Assembly: GCA_023334545.1 (NCBI GenBank)
Contig: JAADVB010000044.1
Coordinates: forward strand, 1 to 64,000
DNA: 64,000 nucleotides
Source of the DNA: Salisapilia sapeloensis
Lineage: Eukaryota; Oomycota; Peronosporomycetes; Peronosporales; Salisapiliaceae
Reading direction: 5' to 3'
The position numbers and the translations under genes are program-made. Numbering within the stretch: the stretch's first letter is position 1; each line of letters starts with the position of its first letter. Under the pieces are notes generated by a model that worked only from the letters and a program-made list of their open reading frames with translations, made no database searches and was not told the DNA's origin. This document shows positions 11,501 to 20,293 of this stretch, in pieces.

Positions 11501-11600
11501 GAAGACGGTGAACTTTTTACGTTCGTGCTCGAAGACGACGTTGCTCAAGTTCCGTCGAGGTCCGGCGTTCTGGGTCGAACGCGTGAGTGCAACCGTGTGA
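8511..11600 (+). CDS. Triple PDZ-domain protein with long acidic linker
   Basis: This is an intronless gene of 1,029 residues. Three PDZ-like modules are visible: residues about 48-125 (YEVLWERGVLGVIFLES), 228-310 (YEVQWESGSLGLFFGED) and 934-1020 (YLVKWKENRSIGLQLREV, with GDVILEINGRNTSLMGVKK). Each keeps the small-hydrophobic-Gly-hydrophobic loop that binds a C-terminal peptide. Between modules 2 and 3 lies about 600 residues of disorder: first Ser/Pro/Thr-rich with SPxPxTEASPP-like repeats, then an extremely Glu/Asp-rich region (about 640-850) with a repeated EAPTVEIPD unit. It is probably a scaffold. The PDZ modules resemble each other more than typical animal PDZ domains, which suggests internal duplication. 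Confidence 0.75.
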   Translation: MSRRNFPGFGKSSPSASTPTGVPDRRDTRKQTWADKVREKLPPLAENEYEVLWERGVLGVIFLESEKDGVPYVSKATESCISSRVCQGDVLKFVNVVRSKDHSFSDFFKILATMKKPVLLRFQHPSSPTESSGEDSPVDQAQASRQTPPPQEKSRSARGAFWRTTKESMPPTQPPKAPAPAVRADEPPPKVSTPSKKPNYTMSPREANGVNSPTPSPSPSPPRQEEGEEYEVQWESGSLGLFFGEDRRTNLPVVTRATANASPAVQRSVAVNDTLISANGLPSSQHKFEEFFGKLQQMNKPVRLVFRRARSKHSDKRTSTAAKDTGSFKRPFTSSPSSFRSRQSTHTSARQKASEDTASTPSSRVSSRLDTEKRKEEQPTTPSKASKPSRWKRSGKSSNVSPPPEASPHDKTALPSPTTEPSPSAKAASPSPQTEASPPYKASSANPLPTEASPPKTGSLSVSVGESGSSSPPASDLKQLVSERRRATSSTPALEPRGEAVMEGQAEGLKSTKEEDESSPRDKLSVDTKSSLGPNEKPMIAVEGKASPVHAKSEEEDFVWKGDDMFQDTTTSGRASSRASLALHEELDFTPDDHDMNLEVVVEAPETSHEVEDVPPTPAAADLFSKGPDPIVKPKEEVEEVEKETEVISKPEENVIVEEGGKAESSATEEEDAIDLNSDIDSLDSDPPMPEDVATMDIDVEFSDSDEEEESVEKEVADVKEPDVEVDTPSEIVVEVPEEAEEEDEDEDEVVVEAPTVEIPDESQEEDEVEAPTVEIPDDGIEVHVPEPSKEEEEDSEEELGVDDEDGSEEERQEDMALDEVDDSKNEPPEDMDEMAVDPDISADPDDSDVVPTHKSDDANSSNGSKPRSNIHANLAKYKRKGKSGRGLTKLPTLGEESSTTVPLVAPLAVNSNVQVRGRSRPATRMVDTPDSRTYLVKWKENRSIGLQLREVRFGKSIYPLVTDVCQKPCCEPLHHVCIGDVILEINGRNTSLMGVKKTVNFLRSCSKTTLLKFRRGPAFWVERVSATV

Positions 11601-11799
11601 AGCGATGACTTGTCGCCTATGCCTTTTAACCAGTGCGTTTCTCGACTCGACGTCGCTTGACTAAGTTTATGTTTTCATTTCCTCTTGGACGCAGGCCGAA
11701 GCGAAATACAAAAAAGCGCGTCAAGAAGCCAAACTCACTGCAAATGTTTTTCTTTTTTCTTTTCTTTTGTCGGATTCCAACGACTTTTTCATTTCTCTT

Positions 11800-12833
11800 C
11801 TAATGCATCTCGGCAATGCGCTTCTTGATCTTACCAATGGCTTGTGCTGGGTTCAAACCCTTCGGGCACGTACGTGTGCAGTTCATGATCGTGTGGCACT
11901 TGTACAGCTTGAACGAGTCGTCGAGCTGTCGCAATCGCTCTTCCGTCTTGGTGTCACGAGAGTCTTCGATCCAACGGAAAGCTTGCATGAGCACAGCTGG
12001 ACCGAGGTACTTGTCCGGGTTCCACCAGTAGCTCGGGCAGGCAGTGCTACAGCAAGCGCAGAGAATGCACTCGTACATGCCGTCGAGTTTCTTACGGTCT
12101 TCCTTGGACTGCAAGTGCTCCACAGTGGGTTCCTTGACTTCGTCCGACTGGAGCCACGGCTCAATAGAGCGGTACTGGTCGTAAAAGTTGTTCATGTCCG
12201 GCACAAGGTCCTTGATGACATACATGTGTGGCAATGGGTAGACCTTGGTGACCTCATCGTTCTTCTTGATCGGACTGAGACACGCGAGCGTGTTGCCACC
12301 ATCAATGTTCATGGCACAGGAGCCACAGATACCTTCACGGCAGGATCTACATTGCGTTTCATGATGAGTTCGATCAACTTCAAGGTAGAGAGCGAGGAAG
12401 ATGAACGTACCGACGGAGTGTGAGCGTCGGGTCTTGCTCGTTCTTGATCTTCAGGAGCGCATCGAGCACCATGGGGCCACATCTGGATCAGAAAAATATT
12501 TTTAGTCTTCTCCACCAACATTCCGACGCGATGGATCAACATACTCGTCCAAGTCCACTGGGTATGTGCACATGTAAGGCTTTCCCTTGTTGTCTGGGTC
12601 CCAACGGTAGATCTTAAAGTACTTGATGTTCTGTAAAAGCACAAGAAAAGCACAAGTGAGTACGGATGTGCATTGAGATAGGCGACACCACCACAATGAC
12701 ATGGTAGAAGACGTACCCTCGGTGACTTGCTAGACATCTTGAGGTCCACAGGGGTCGTGATACTACGCACGCCCATCTTTGCAGCTCCAGAGGAGATGGC
12801 AGAGCGACGGACAGCCTTTGCGAGCGAGTTCAT
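11800..12833 (-). CDS. SDHB: Succinate dehydrogenase iron-sulfur subunit
   Basis: Exons are 12833-12717, 12630-12545, 12482-12411 and 12346-11800, giving 273 residues. It is the electron-transfer subunit of mitochondrial complex II, passing electrons from succinate oxidation to ubiquinone. The N-terminal 30 residues are a basic presequence. The [2Fe-2S] ligands are Cys94, Cys99, Cys102 and Cys114. The C-terminal domain carries [16 protein letters not shown] and CTRTCPKG for the [4Fe-4S] and [3Fe-4S] clusters, all intact. The exon joins restore the family sequence exactly ([15 protein letters not shown] and [12 protein letters not shown]). It shares a 126-bp spacer with the divergent TCAIM-like mitochondrial gene. 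Confidence 0.95.
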
Positions 12834-12959
12834 GGTGCTTTTCGTCCTCTTGGGAGGTTTCTGGCCGCTGGTTTTGTGAGTTTTCGGCGGTCCAGGACGT
12901 CGTTTACAACATATAAAATACGGTAGATAGACCAAGGCCGACACGACGAGGTCATCGCC
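12834..12959. promoter_or_regulatory. Short shared spacer between two divergent mitochondrial genes
   Basis: Only 126 bp separates the SDHB and TCAIM-like start codons, so both promoters must lie here or overlap the genes. A TATA-like run (TATAAAATA, about 12912-12920) reads toward the TCAIM-like gene. Coregulation is inference. Confidence 0.4.
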
Positions 12960-14627
12960 ATGGTAGTCATTCGATCGACGCTCTTAAAGCAATGGCTTTT
13001 ACGTGTCCATCCAGATCGCTTTCCTAGAGCAAAGTACCCTAAGATACATGATGAGAACCTCAAGTCGGTGCAGCAGTTGAACCATTATATTGATGAGAGG
13101 AGTAGTCGGATTGGACTGCCGTCACGACATCCGTCCAAGGTATTGTCTACTGCGTTTATTGGACGGAGGTGGTGCTAATGGGATGTTGTAGCTGCATTTT
13201 ACGTTGGTGGATAGTTCGAATGGTGTCGAGGCTTCTAATCAGCTCAAGCGAGTGTCATTGGATCTGTCGTCCAGTATGGATCGCAGTATTCAGCGCATCT
13301 TGAGAGACTGTGGTGTTGATATCCCCGAGACAGAGGACACAGAGCAGTCTGATCGAACGGGTATAGACCATCAGATGCCTGGGAGTACGACGGGTAAAGC
13401 AGAACCACGTACACGATCGAATTCTCGTCGACGTCGTCCACCACAGTCACACCACAGTCGCCCGAGCGACGATAGGGACGAGCGAATGGATTTTGGCGCT
13501 AGTATACATGACTTTTACGCGCGTACGAACAAGTCGAATCGCACACGGAAGCGTCAGCCAGTTCGCACGATGCGTCAATTCACTGCATTTATCAATGACA
13601 GGGAGACACTCCACCTGCAGGTGCTAAGGAAGAACGCAACGCAGTCGATCGAGTCGCTTAAAGGACGTTTTCGTCGAGAATTTGGTCTTCGTGAACTCCG
13701 AACGTCCTGTGGCTGGGCTTCTGTACCACTAAACGCGACTGTCATGGTCCTTTTAAAGACCTTGCGCAAGTACGTAGCTGCCCAGCGCGACAGCTCTATC
13801 ACTTCCACGGATTTCTTTAAGAACGCTACGATCGACATTAGGTAGCTTACTCTCCCTTTTCTACATGTAAGATTCCAAATGCTTAGCAACGTACTGTACG
13901 TAGCTCGGAGGCGTCTGGGATTGATTTAGAAAATGAGTTTTGCATCCAACTGCACTCTGCCGACGTGCCAGTCCAATGGATCGAAGTGTTGGAGAAGATT
14001 GACGACAAGATGCTCATGTATATGGATGCAGCACAAAAGTCTCTTGATGAGTTAGAAAGGAAAGCAGCATATGCGTTTGGACAGTTCCAAGTGAAGAGAG
14101 GACTCACGTGCTCTGCACTCTCCTATCGCGTATTCCTACAGCAACTGGCTGAAGATCGCTTAAGCGGCATAGACGATGCGCTAGTACGTTCGATTAGGAT
14201 TGTAGTTGAAGAAGATCATGTCAAGTGGGATATACTGGAGGATGGGAGTGTACAGCTCCCTGCTTGTGCGACGATAGATGATGTCCTAAACTTTTTAAAG
14301 ACGTATGATAGCAGTATCCAAGACCAGGAAGATGCCTATGCTCGTGCACAACAAGAGTTTAGTAGTCTACAGACCGAATGCAAGCGCATGATGGGCGTGT
14401 CGGAAATCTTGAGAGGGAAGACGATCGCACTGGATGATGCTATCACAGCTTGCAGGAACTTACTCCAAGTCGCTCGACTACACCCTAGTGATCCAGAAGC
14501 ACGTCGACTTGGGCTGAATGAGCCACTAGGAAAGTCGTTACGTAGTCACACGATACGTATCGATCGAACGTTTGGTCTGTCTCCTGATGGAGTCTTCACG
14601 CTCCCATGGGATTGGTATCACGTTTAG
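12960..14627 (+). CDS. TCAIM-like mitochondrial protein (DUF4460/DUF4461 architecture)
   Basis: Exons are 12960-13139, 13192-13841 and 13904-14627, giving 517 residues. The N-terminus (residues 1-45) is a J-domain-like segment with an intact HPD motif (LLRVHPDRFPRAKYP) followed by NLKSVQQLNHYID, as in the DUF4460 domain of TCAIM. The C-terminal half resembles DUF4461 and ends with SPDGVFTLPWDW. The middle (residues about 105-180) is a basic, Arg/Ser-rich linker. TCAIM family proteins are mitochondrial; the human member has been linked to metabolic control through J-protein-like activity. The family match is from pattern memory only. It is divergent from SDHB, which fits a mitochondrial role, and ends 79 bp from the convergent FPPS gene. 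Confidence 0.7.
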
Positions 14628-14706
14628 AAAAGAAAAACAAGTAGAATCGAAATCGCATTTGTCGACTGTGTATTTCGTCGATATCACGTCATCTTTCGCC
14701 ACTAGT

Positions 14707-16154
14707 CTACTTATCACGCTTGTAAATCTTGTTCACGAGCGCCATGAAGAAACCGGACGGTAGCTTCTCAAACTGGTTGATCTCATCACACAACTCCTTG
14801 TACGTCTTCTCTTCGTACTCGCGGTAGACGCTTTCCAAGTTCATGTCGTCATAGATCTTCTTGATGATCGCGACAGACTCTTCATCCTTACTTCCATAGT
14901 GCTTGTCGATAAGAGCACGTTGTTCATCCGAAGCACGTTCCAGCGCTTGGATCACAAGCCACGAACACTTGTTCTCTTGAATATCCGTGCCGACCTTCCC
15001 AAGTACCTTTGCATCACCATAGCAGTCCAAGTAATCGTCTTGGACTTGGAAGTACTCGCCGATCTTGGCACTAAGCTTCTTGACGGCTTCATGGAGAGAC
15101 TCGTCCGTGATGTTGTGCAAGTACATGGCACAGGCAGCAGGGAGGTAGAACGTATAGAACGCCGTCTTGTGCACAACAATCTTGCGGTGACTAGAACTAG
15201 TTGTTAGGTATTTGATAGGCAGAAAGACTGGAGGTAGGGACGTACCGGTCCGCCGTGAAGCGAGAGAGGTCGACTGGCGCGTCACGTGGCTGCGACGTCA
15301 GGTCAAGGAGCTGTCCCATCTCCGTATGCAAACAGACCTGCATCAAGATTAGATTAGCTTCAATTGATAGAAGAGGATAGAGTAGATGTGTACGTCGTGG
15401 AAGACTTCCACCAACGGGATGTAGCAGACGTGCTCACGGAAGTGCTTGCGTAGAGCTTGGAAGATAAAGTTCTCAAGGAGCAACGAGTCATTGACGGCAG
15501 TCAATTGCACCTAGACGAGCATTTAAGTTATTGAGAGCACACGAGCGCGTGGGAATGGAGACGTACGTTGGGCTTGCGGTACCAGCACGGCTGGCCACGA
15601 CGAGTGATGGATCCGTCCATGATGTCATCCGAGACCAAGAAGCATGCTTGGAGCTATGTTACGTAGGTACATAGTTAGGAGGTACATTGATACGTGGCAT
15701 CTTGGTGATTTACATACCCATTCAATGCACCATCCGAGGATACTTGCTTCCTTCTTTAGTTCAGGTGACAAGGTGTCCACGCCAGCAAGCTCTTTGGTAC
15801 TGTAAGGAAGCAATGGAATGAGTACTTGTCAAGTATGGAGAGTCGAGGGGACGACGTACCAGTCGAGAACGCTCATACCACGGTTCAACTTGCCACCGAC
15901 GCTGTTGTACTCGACCATCTATTTCCATGCTGCTGAGTAATTTGATGTAATGTACGATGCTAGTGTGTGAAGTATACCTCTCCGACGTAGTTGACGGTCT
16001 CCTCTGGCATGCCACGGCTCGCCATGAGGTCCATGATCTCCTTCCGTAGTCCCTTGTGGACATCGATGAATTCTGGCAAGAACAATTCGATTTTTATACA
16101 TATACGAGTGCATCAAAAGTAAAAAAGTCATGTACCTTGCTTCTTGTCTGCCAT
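14707..16154 (-). CDS. FPPS: Farnesyl diphosphate synthase (possibly also geranylgeranyl)
   Basis: Eight exons: 16154-16136, 16072-15978, 15918-15860, 15799-15718, 15653-15567, 15510-15394, 15337-15246 and 15190-14707, giving 344 residues. It condenses IPP with DMAPP and GPP to FPP, the precursor of sterols, dolichol and prenyl groups. The first Asp-rich motif is DDIMD (94-98) and the second DDYLD; the GQPCWYRKP segment is also typical. The C-terminus KIYKRDK matches the Lys/Arg end common in this family. Residues before the first motif read QACFLVS: Phe90 is kept at position -4, but -5 is Cys89, where avian FPPS has Phe112. This may widen the product range. The first exon is only 19 nt. Confidence 0.92.
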
Positions 16155-17132
16155 GTTCGTCGTTCGCTCCCAAGCTCTTCTTTGTAAGTGTCACAATGTC
16201 GATAGGTACGAGCGCTCGGCTGGGCGATCTCCACCTGTATTGGCCACATAAGTAGGTGCATTTGGATCGCTCGATGCTTTCTTCTAGTATGTAATGTAGA
16301 TTTGATCCGTGCTCCAGAAAATTGTATAGGTACAGATATCTGCTAGGACGAGGCATTTCATCTACTCTTGCCAGCACGTGCTATTTGCAATCGATCGTCA
16401 AACGAGCTTGGTGGACAGGAGGAAAATTGGATGTATTCAAAGCGTACTAGATTTGGTATGGAGGATGGAGATGGAGTTGCAACTTCAAATTGGATAGTTT
16501 AATGAAGTAGATTTGCCTTTCCTCGAGCTCTTTGCTATGACACGACTTGGGCGCATTTGCCTGAGATGAAGTCGTCACGCTCAAGCAACTCATATAGCAA
16601 TACGATTGCACAAGATGATGACAAACGATTTGACGACACAAAAGATGCGGGTGCTACTTCGACTTTGGTTGGTTTCCACACGTGATCATGATACTCCGAT
16701 TGACGGCATTGTAGTTTGTCGGACTATTTCAACACTACGAGGCGTTGACCTGCGTCATAAATTTTGCCTCGACCAAACTGAATTCTCATATAGGTTCTTT
16801 GTCTGTACAGATTGAATAGTTCGAAGAAAGTAGTTTAAATGACTTATTTCGTATTATGTATCATCTTATTGTCATTGCTTCTCAGACCTGAGAGCAGTAC
16901 ACGCCTAGAAGGATTATATGTCTATACTATGCCTACAACTGGAGTATCTGTCGCTTGGTAGGATGAAGTGAAGCATGCTTCACGATGTACATTTAGTCTG
17001 CCTTTCAAGTGGTTACAGTCCGTCAGTTTGAGCGTTTGACTACCGTTCATCAAGACAGACGCTAGCTCTATAAGCCTAGACAAGTAAACTTAAATGGAAA
17101 TGCAATCAGCCTTGCTTGCAGTCTATTTAAAG
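16155..17132. other. Long gene-free spacer
   Basis: Nearly 1 kb between the FPPS start and the GH81 stop, long for this window. Only short frames without family features occur on either strand. No RNA gene or repeat was recognised. Confidence 0.55.
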
Positions 17133-19373
17133 TTAGTCCTGACTGAACTTGGCGTAGTACAGAGCCCACGAACGTGTGAGTCCAGAGTCGAGATTGACCT
17201 TCCATAGCACATCTTCCGCCGCCTGTCGATCGATCCGAGCGTAGTTGGTATACAAGAGCGAAAGCCACGGGTTGTCAAGCTCCTGGCGCTTCACAATCTC
17301 TTCTTTCTCAAGTCGTGTCTTCCATTCCTGTCGAATGAACTCGGTCGAGCGCGCCAGCTCCGTGACCGGAGAGAATGGTAGCATCTGGATGCCATGGATG
17401 CAGTATGGCTCATGGCTGAACCATGTCGCGTAGTCGGCCTTGTTATCAAAGAAGATACCCGTGACCTTGTTCGAACGGAAGGAAGCGGGATGCACCGTGT
17501 TGTCGTCAGTGATCAAAAAGTAGGTCTGGATCGCATGAGCATCCAATTTCGTCATGAGCTTTCCAATCGCTTCCATTTCTTTATTCTCCGTGGCATGACC
17601 GAAGAGATACATGGCATATAAAAAGTTAATGTCTTCAGAAGTACTCTCTTGATCTTTTCCATCCAAAAAGGTTGTCTGTCCATGCGAGTAGGAATGTCCA
17701 CGGTACCAGTCGAACGCTCTGTACTTTGGAAAGTACTTGTCCGTACTGGTTGAAGTCGCTACATCACGGATGAGCAACTCGGTCATATGATTCAGTTCAT
17801 CGATGTGTTCCCACGTCGGGTGGAGGTAGTTGAGGACAGCAGCCATGTACACCCAGTAGCCGTAGTGGTAGTGATGGTCGTTGTACACGGTGTTACCAAA
17901 GTCAGCGTTAATGTCTCCCGTCAAAAATCCTTGGGAGCTCACCATCCCTCCATATAGTTTGTCGTATGTGAGTTTGTACGTCCATGAGTTTGTGATGAAC
18001 GGTTCGATCTTAGACTCCAGTTTAGTGACGCATCGACGCAGGACCGAGAGGTCGTCACCGACAATGCCACGATCATTAGCCATTAGACACAGCATCGCAG
18101 CCTTCTGCACCTCCTTCCCGGTGAAGTAGAAGCTGCCTGTCAATGGGATATTCCAGTGCGCTTGGACGTCATCTACGAGCTGATCAAAGAGATACGAGAG
18201 GTCGATTTTTGGATCGGCGTGGGCACGACGGTACGGATAGAATGTCACTGGTACAGCTCTGCTTTCTTTTAGTTCCCACGTGTACTCGTCATTCAAGGTA
18301 CGATAGGCTTTCATCATTCCTCGCATGGCAGAGTTCATCGTAATGGTCGACACGACTTCGGCAGAAGACTCTTGGAGTGTATCAAAGTGATGTGGGAGTG
18401 CAAAGTGCAGAAGACCGTTGCTGCAATCTCCTGAGATTTCCCACTTGTAGTTATATGTATCTTCGTCGATGACGTTGGCAGTGCCGCCTTTGACTTCACA
18501 GTTCTTGTACTTATCATAGTCCTTGACCTGACCGTCGTTATCGATGGATGCGACTCGGAGTGTCCCGGAGAACTGCTGGTCGCCGACGAGGACAAGGCCT
18601 CTCATAGCGTTCTTCGGTTCCGGCACTTCATCTTCCGTCTGCTTCCGGAGTTTCAACTTGTCACTCGCGTAGAGCCTCCATCTCGATCCGTCTGCGGTCT
18701 CGATATCAAACTTCTTCCCGACGGCATACTGTCCGTCGGTACCTTCGTCTCCCTTGAAGGACATGATCGGGGTCAGCACTTGAATGTACGGCTTAAGACT
18801 GCTGTACTCTGCAGAAACGTAGGCCATGCCGCTCACAAGGTTTGATTCCAAGCGACTAGAGCTAGGTCCGGCCGAAGCCTCGAGCTTGACGCGGACACCG
18901 GCATCCGACCAGGACACTATGTCCAAATTCAAGTCTCTACTCGCGATGAACTCACTTGCTGTCAGCGTGAACTCTCGGATGTAGCTATGTCCATAGAACG
19001 ATGGTGCGCCGTCGTTCGATCCGCCAAAGTAGCGATGGCGATAGATGTAGGAGAATGAGAGTCCGTTGAGATGGCGATTAGGATCGAAGACCGTATCGAG
19101 TGACAGTGCATACGGGTTCGACCAGACTGGCGCGAATCCGTTCGTGTTGTCACACGTGATGAGGTTCCCCCACCACTCATTCGTTGGGATCGGACGACCG
19201 TCTTTCGGCTCGACGTTACGCGGATGACAGAAGCCATACATATCTCTCGACTCGGCGACAACGTTCTCCCAGACTGGATTGGCATGATTTGGCTTCCATG
19301 TCTTTGGTGTCGGGCCTTCAGCAGAGCTGCTTGTGAGCGCTGCAAAAGATCCTAGCAAGCACAGGAGCTTCAT
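17133..19373 (-). CDS. Secreted GH81 endo-1,3-beta-glucanase
   Basis: This intronless gene encodes 746 residues from the first ATG. It begins with a signal peptide (basic start, hydrophobic core LLCLLGSFAALTSS, cleavage near residue 19). GH81 marks are NEWWGNLI near residue 60, DHHYHYGYWVYMAAVL near 500, and the catalytic segment FDWYRGHSYSHG followed by GKDQESTSEDINF near 550-580, which carries the acidic residues expected in the active site. The family hydrolyses beta-1,3-glucan by inversion. In an oomycete the target is most likely its own wall glucan during growth or branching, but action on host callose or fungal glucan is possible. It stands alone between two long spacers. Confidence 0.9.
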   Translation of the reverse strand: MKLLCLLGSFAALTSSSAEGPTPKTWKPNHANPVWENVVAESRDMYGFCHPRNVEPKDGRPIPTNEWWGNLITCDNTNGFAPVWSNPYALSLDTVFDPNRHLNGLSFSYIYRHRYFGGSNDGAPSFYGHSYIREFTLTASEFIASRDLNLDIVSWSDAGVRVKLEASAGPSSSRLESNLVSGMAYVSAEYSSLKPYIQVLTPIMSFKGDEGTDGQYAVGKKFDIETADGSRWRLYASDKLKLRKQTEDEVPEPKNAMRGLVLVGDQQFSGTLRVASIDNDGQVKDYDKYKNCEVKGGTANVIDEDTYNYKWEISGDCSNGLLHFALPHHFDTLQESSAEVVSTITMNSAMRGMMKAYRTLNDEYTWELKESRAVPVTFYPYRRAHADPKIDLSYLFDQLVDDVQAHWNIPLTGSFYFTGKEVQKAAMLCLMANDRGIVGDDLSVLRRCVTKLESKIEPFITNSWTYKLTYDKLYGGMVSSQGFLTGDINADFGNTVYNDHHYHYGYWVYMAAVLNYLHPTWEHIDELNHMTELLIRDVATSTSTDKYFPKYRAFDWYRGHSYSHGQTTFLDGKDQESTSEDINFLYAMYLFGHATENKEMEAIGKLMTKLDAHAIQTYFLITDDNTVHPASFRSNKVTGIFFDNKADYATWFSHEPYCIHGIQMLPFSPVTELARSTEFIRQEWKTRLEKEEIVKRQELDNPWLSLLYTNYARIDRQAAEDVLWKVNLDSGLTRSWALYYAKFSQD

Positions 19374-20293
19374 CAAAGGGCGTGAACTGGTGCGGGTGTC
19401 GACGGGTGTGGGAGGTACTAGTGGAATTGAGGAATGAAATCCTTCCTACGTGCTATGATGAGGATAGACGTTTCGGAAAGATGGGGCGTTTTGCAGGCCG
19501 TTGGATCGAATGCCAAGTACTGAGCGTACTTAAAAGTCGTACGAATCATGTGAAGAGCATGAAACAGATTTGGGAAGTGGTCGAGTGCGCATTCTACGAA
19601 GGCGCTACGTAGTCTATTACTATTATTCGTGTCGACGGGATGCAGCAAGGGACCGAGAACTGGCATTTGAAACTGCCATGCCGCTTCTCGCGTCCGGCGC
19701 ATGTACTGAAACTTGGTATATCTGGTAGATGTCGCGATTCAATGGTAGTCCATTACATGAACTTCATGAGAGCTAAATAGAGCGAATGATACGACAATAG
19801 TGTTTTCATTCCTTCCGACATAGATAGGGGGACAAGGGAGCATTTACATACTCGACTGGAAATACACTTTCCAAATTGAAAGATATACTCCTCTACTAGT
19901 TTTACTCATCCAGCACACTGACATTCACGTGCATCCATGCATGCGAATCCTACCCTCTTGTCTACCACACGATCATGATATCCTAGTCATTAAAAAACCA
20001 ACACACATCTCGTCTTTCCTAGCATGCTACAAACTCCCACCGTTTCTCCCAACCAACTACATCAGGACCTCGTCTATCACCATACACGCACACGTTCTAG
20101 GAAATTTGTCCATCCAATCTAGCCGGAACGGTCTGGAAGAAGGCTACACCATGTCCTAAACATGGCCTTTTAGACTTGGTTTTTGTATAGGATCGCAATC
20201 GACCGTTTTTTCTTGGGTGAGTGCTTGAAGTCGCGTCCAGGAGGTCGGTTAAGTAGAGGAGAGCGTCGCGTCAGAGTCCAAGCACGCACTAGT
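19374..20293. other. Long divergent spacer
   Basis: About 920 bp between the GH81 and GSK3 starts, which face away from each other. No coding frame I can support. It must hold both promoters; its length contrasts with the roughly 100-bp spacers of other divergent pairs here. Confidence 0.5.

Noticed and set aside
16136..16154. Short 19-nt first exon of FPPS as an artefact
   Set aside because: The exon was kept: ATG, phase and splice sites agree and the join gives a natural N-terminus, while no other in-frame ATG gives one.
16606..16815. Short plus-strand frame in the FPPS-GH81 spacer
   Set aside because: 69 codons of ordinary composition, no motif, no neighbour relation; expected by chance in 1 kb.
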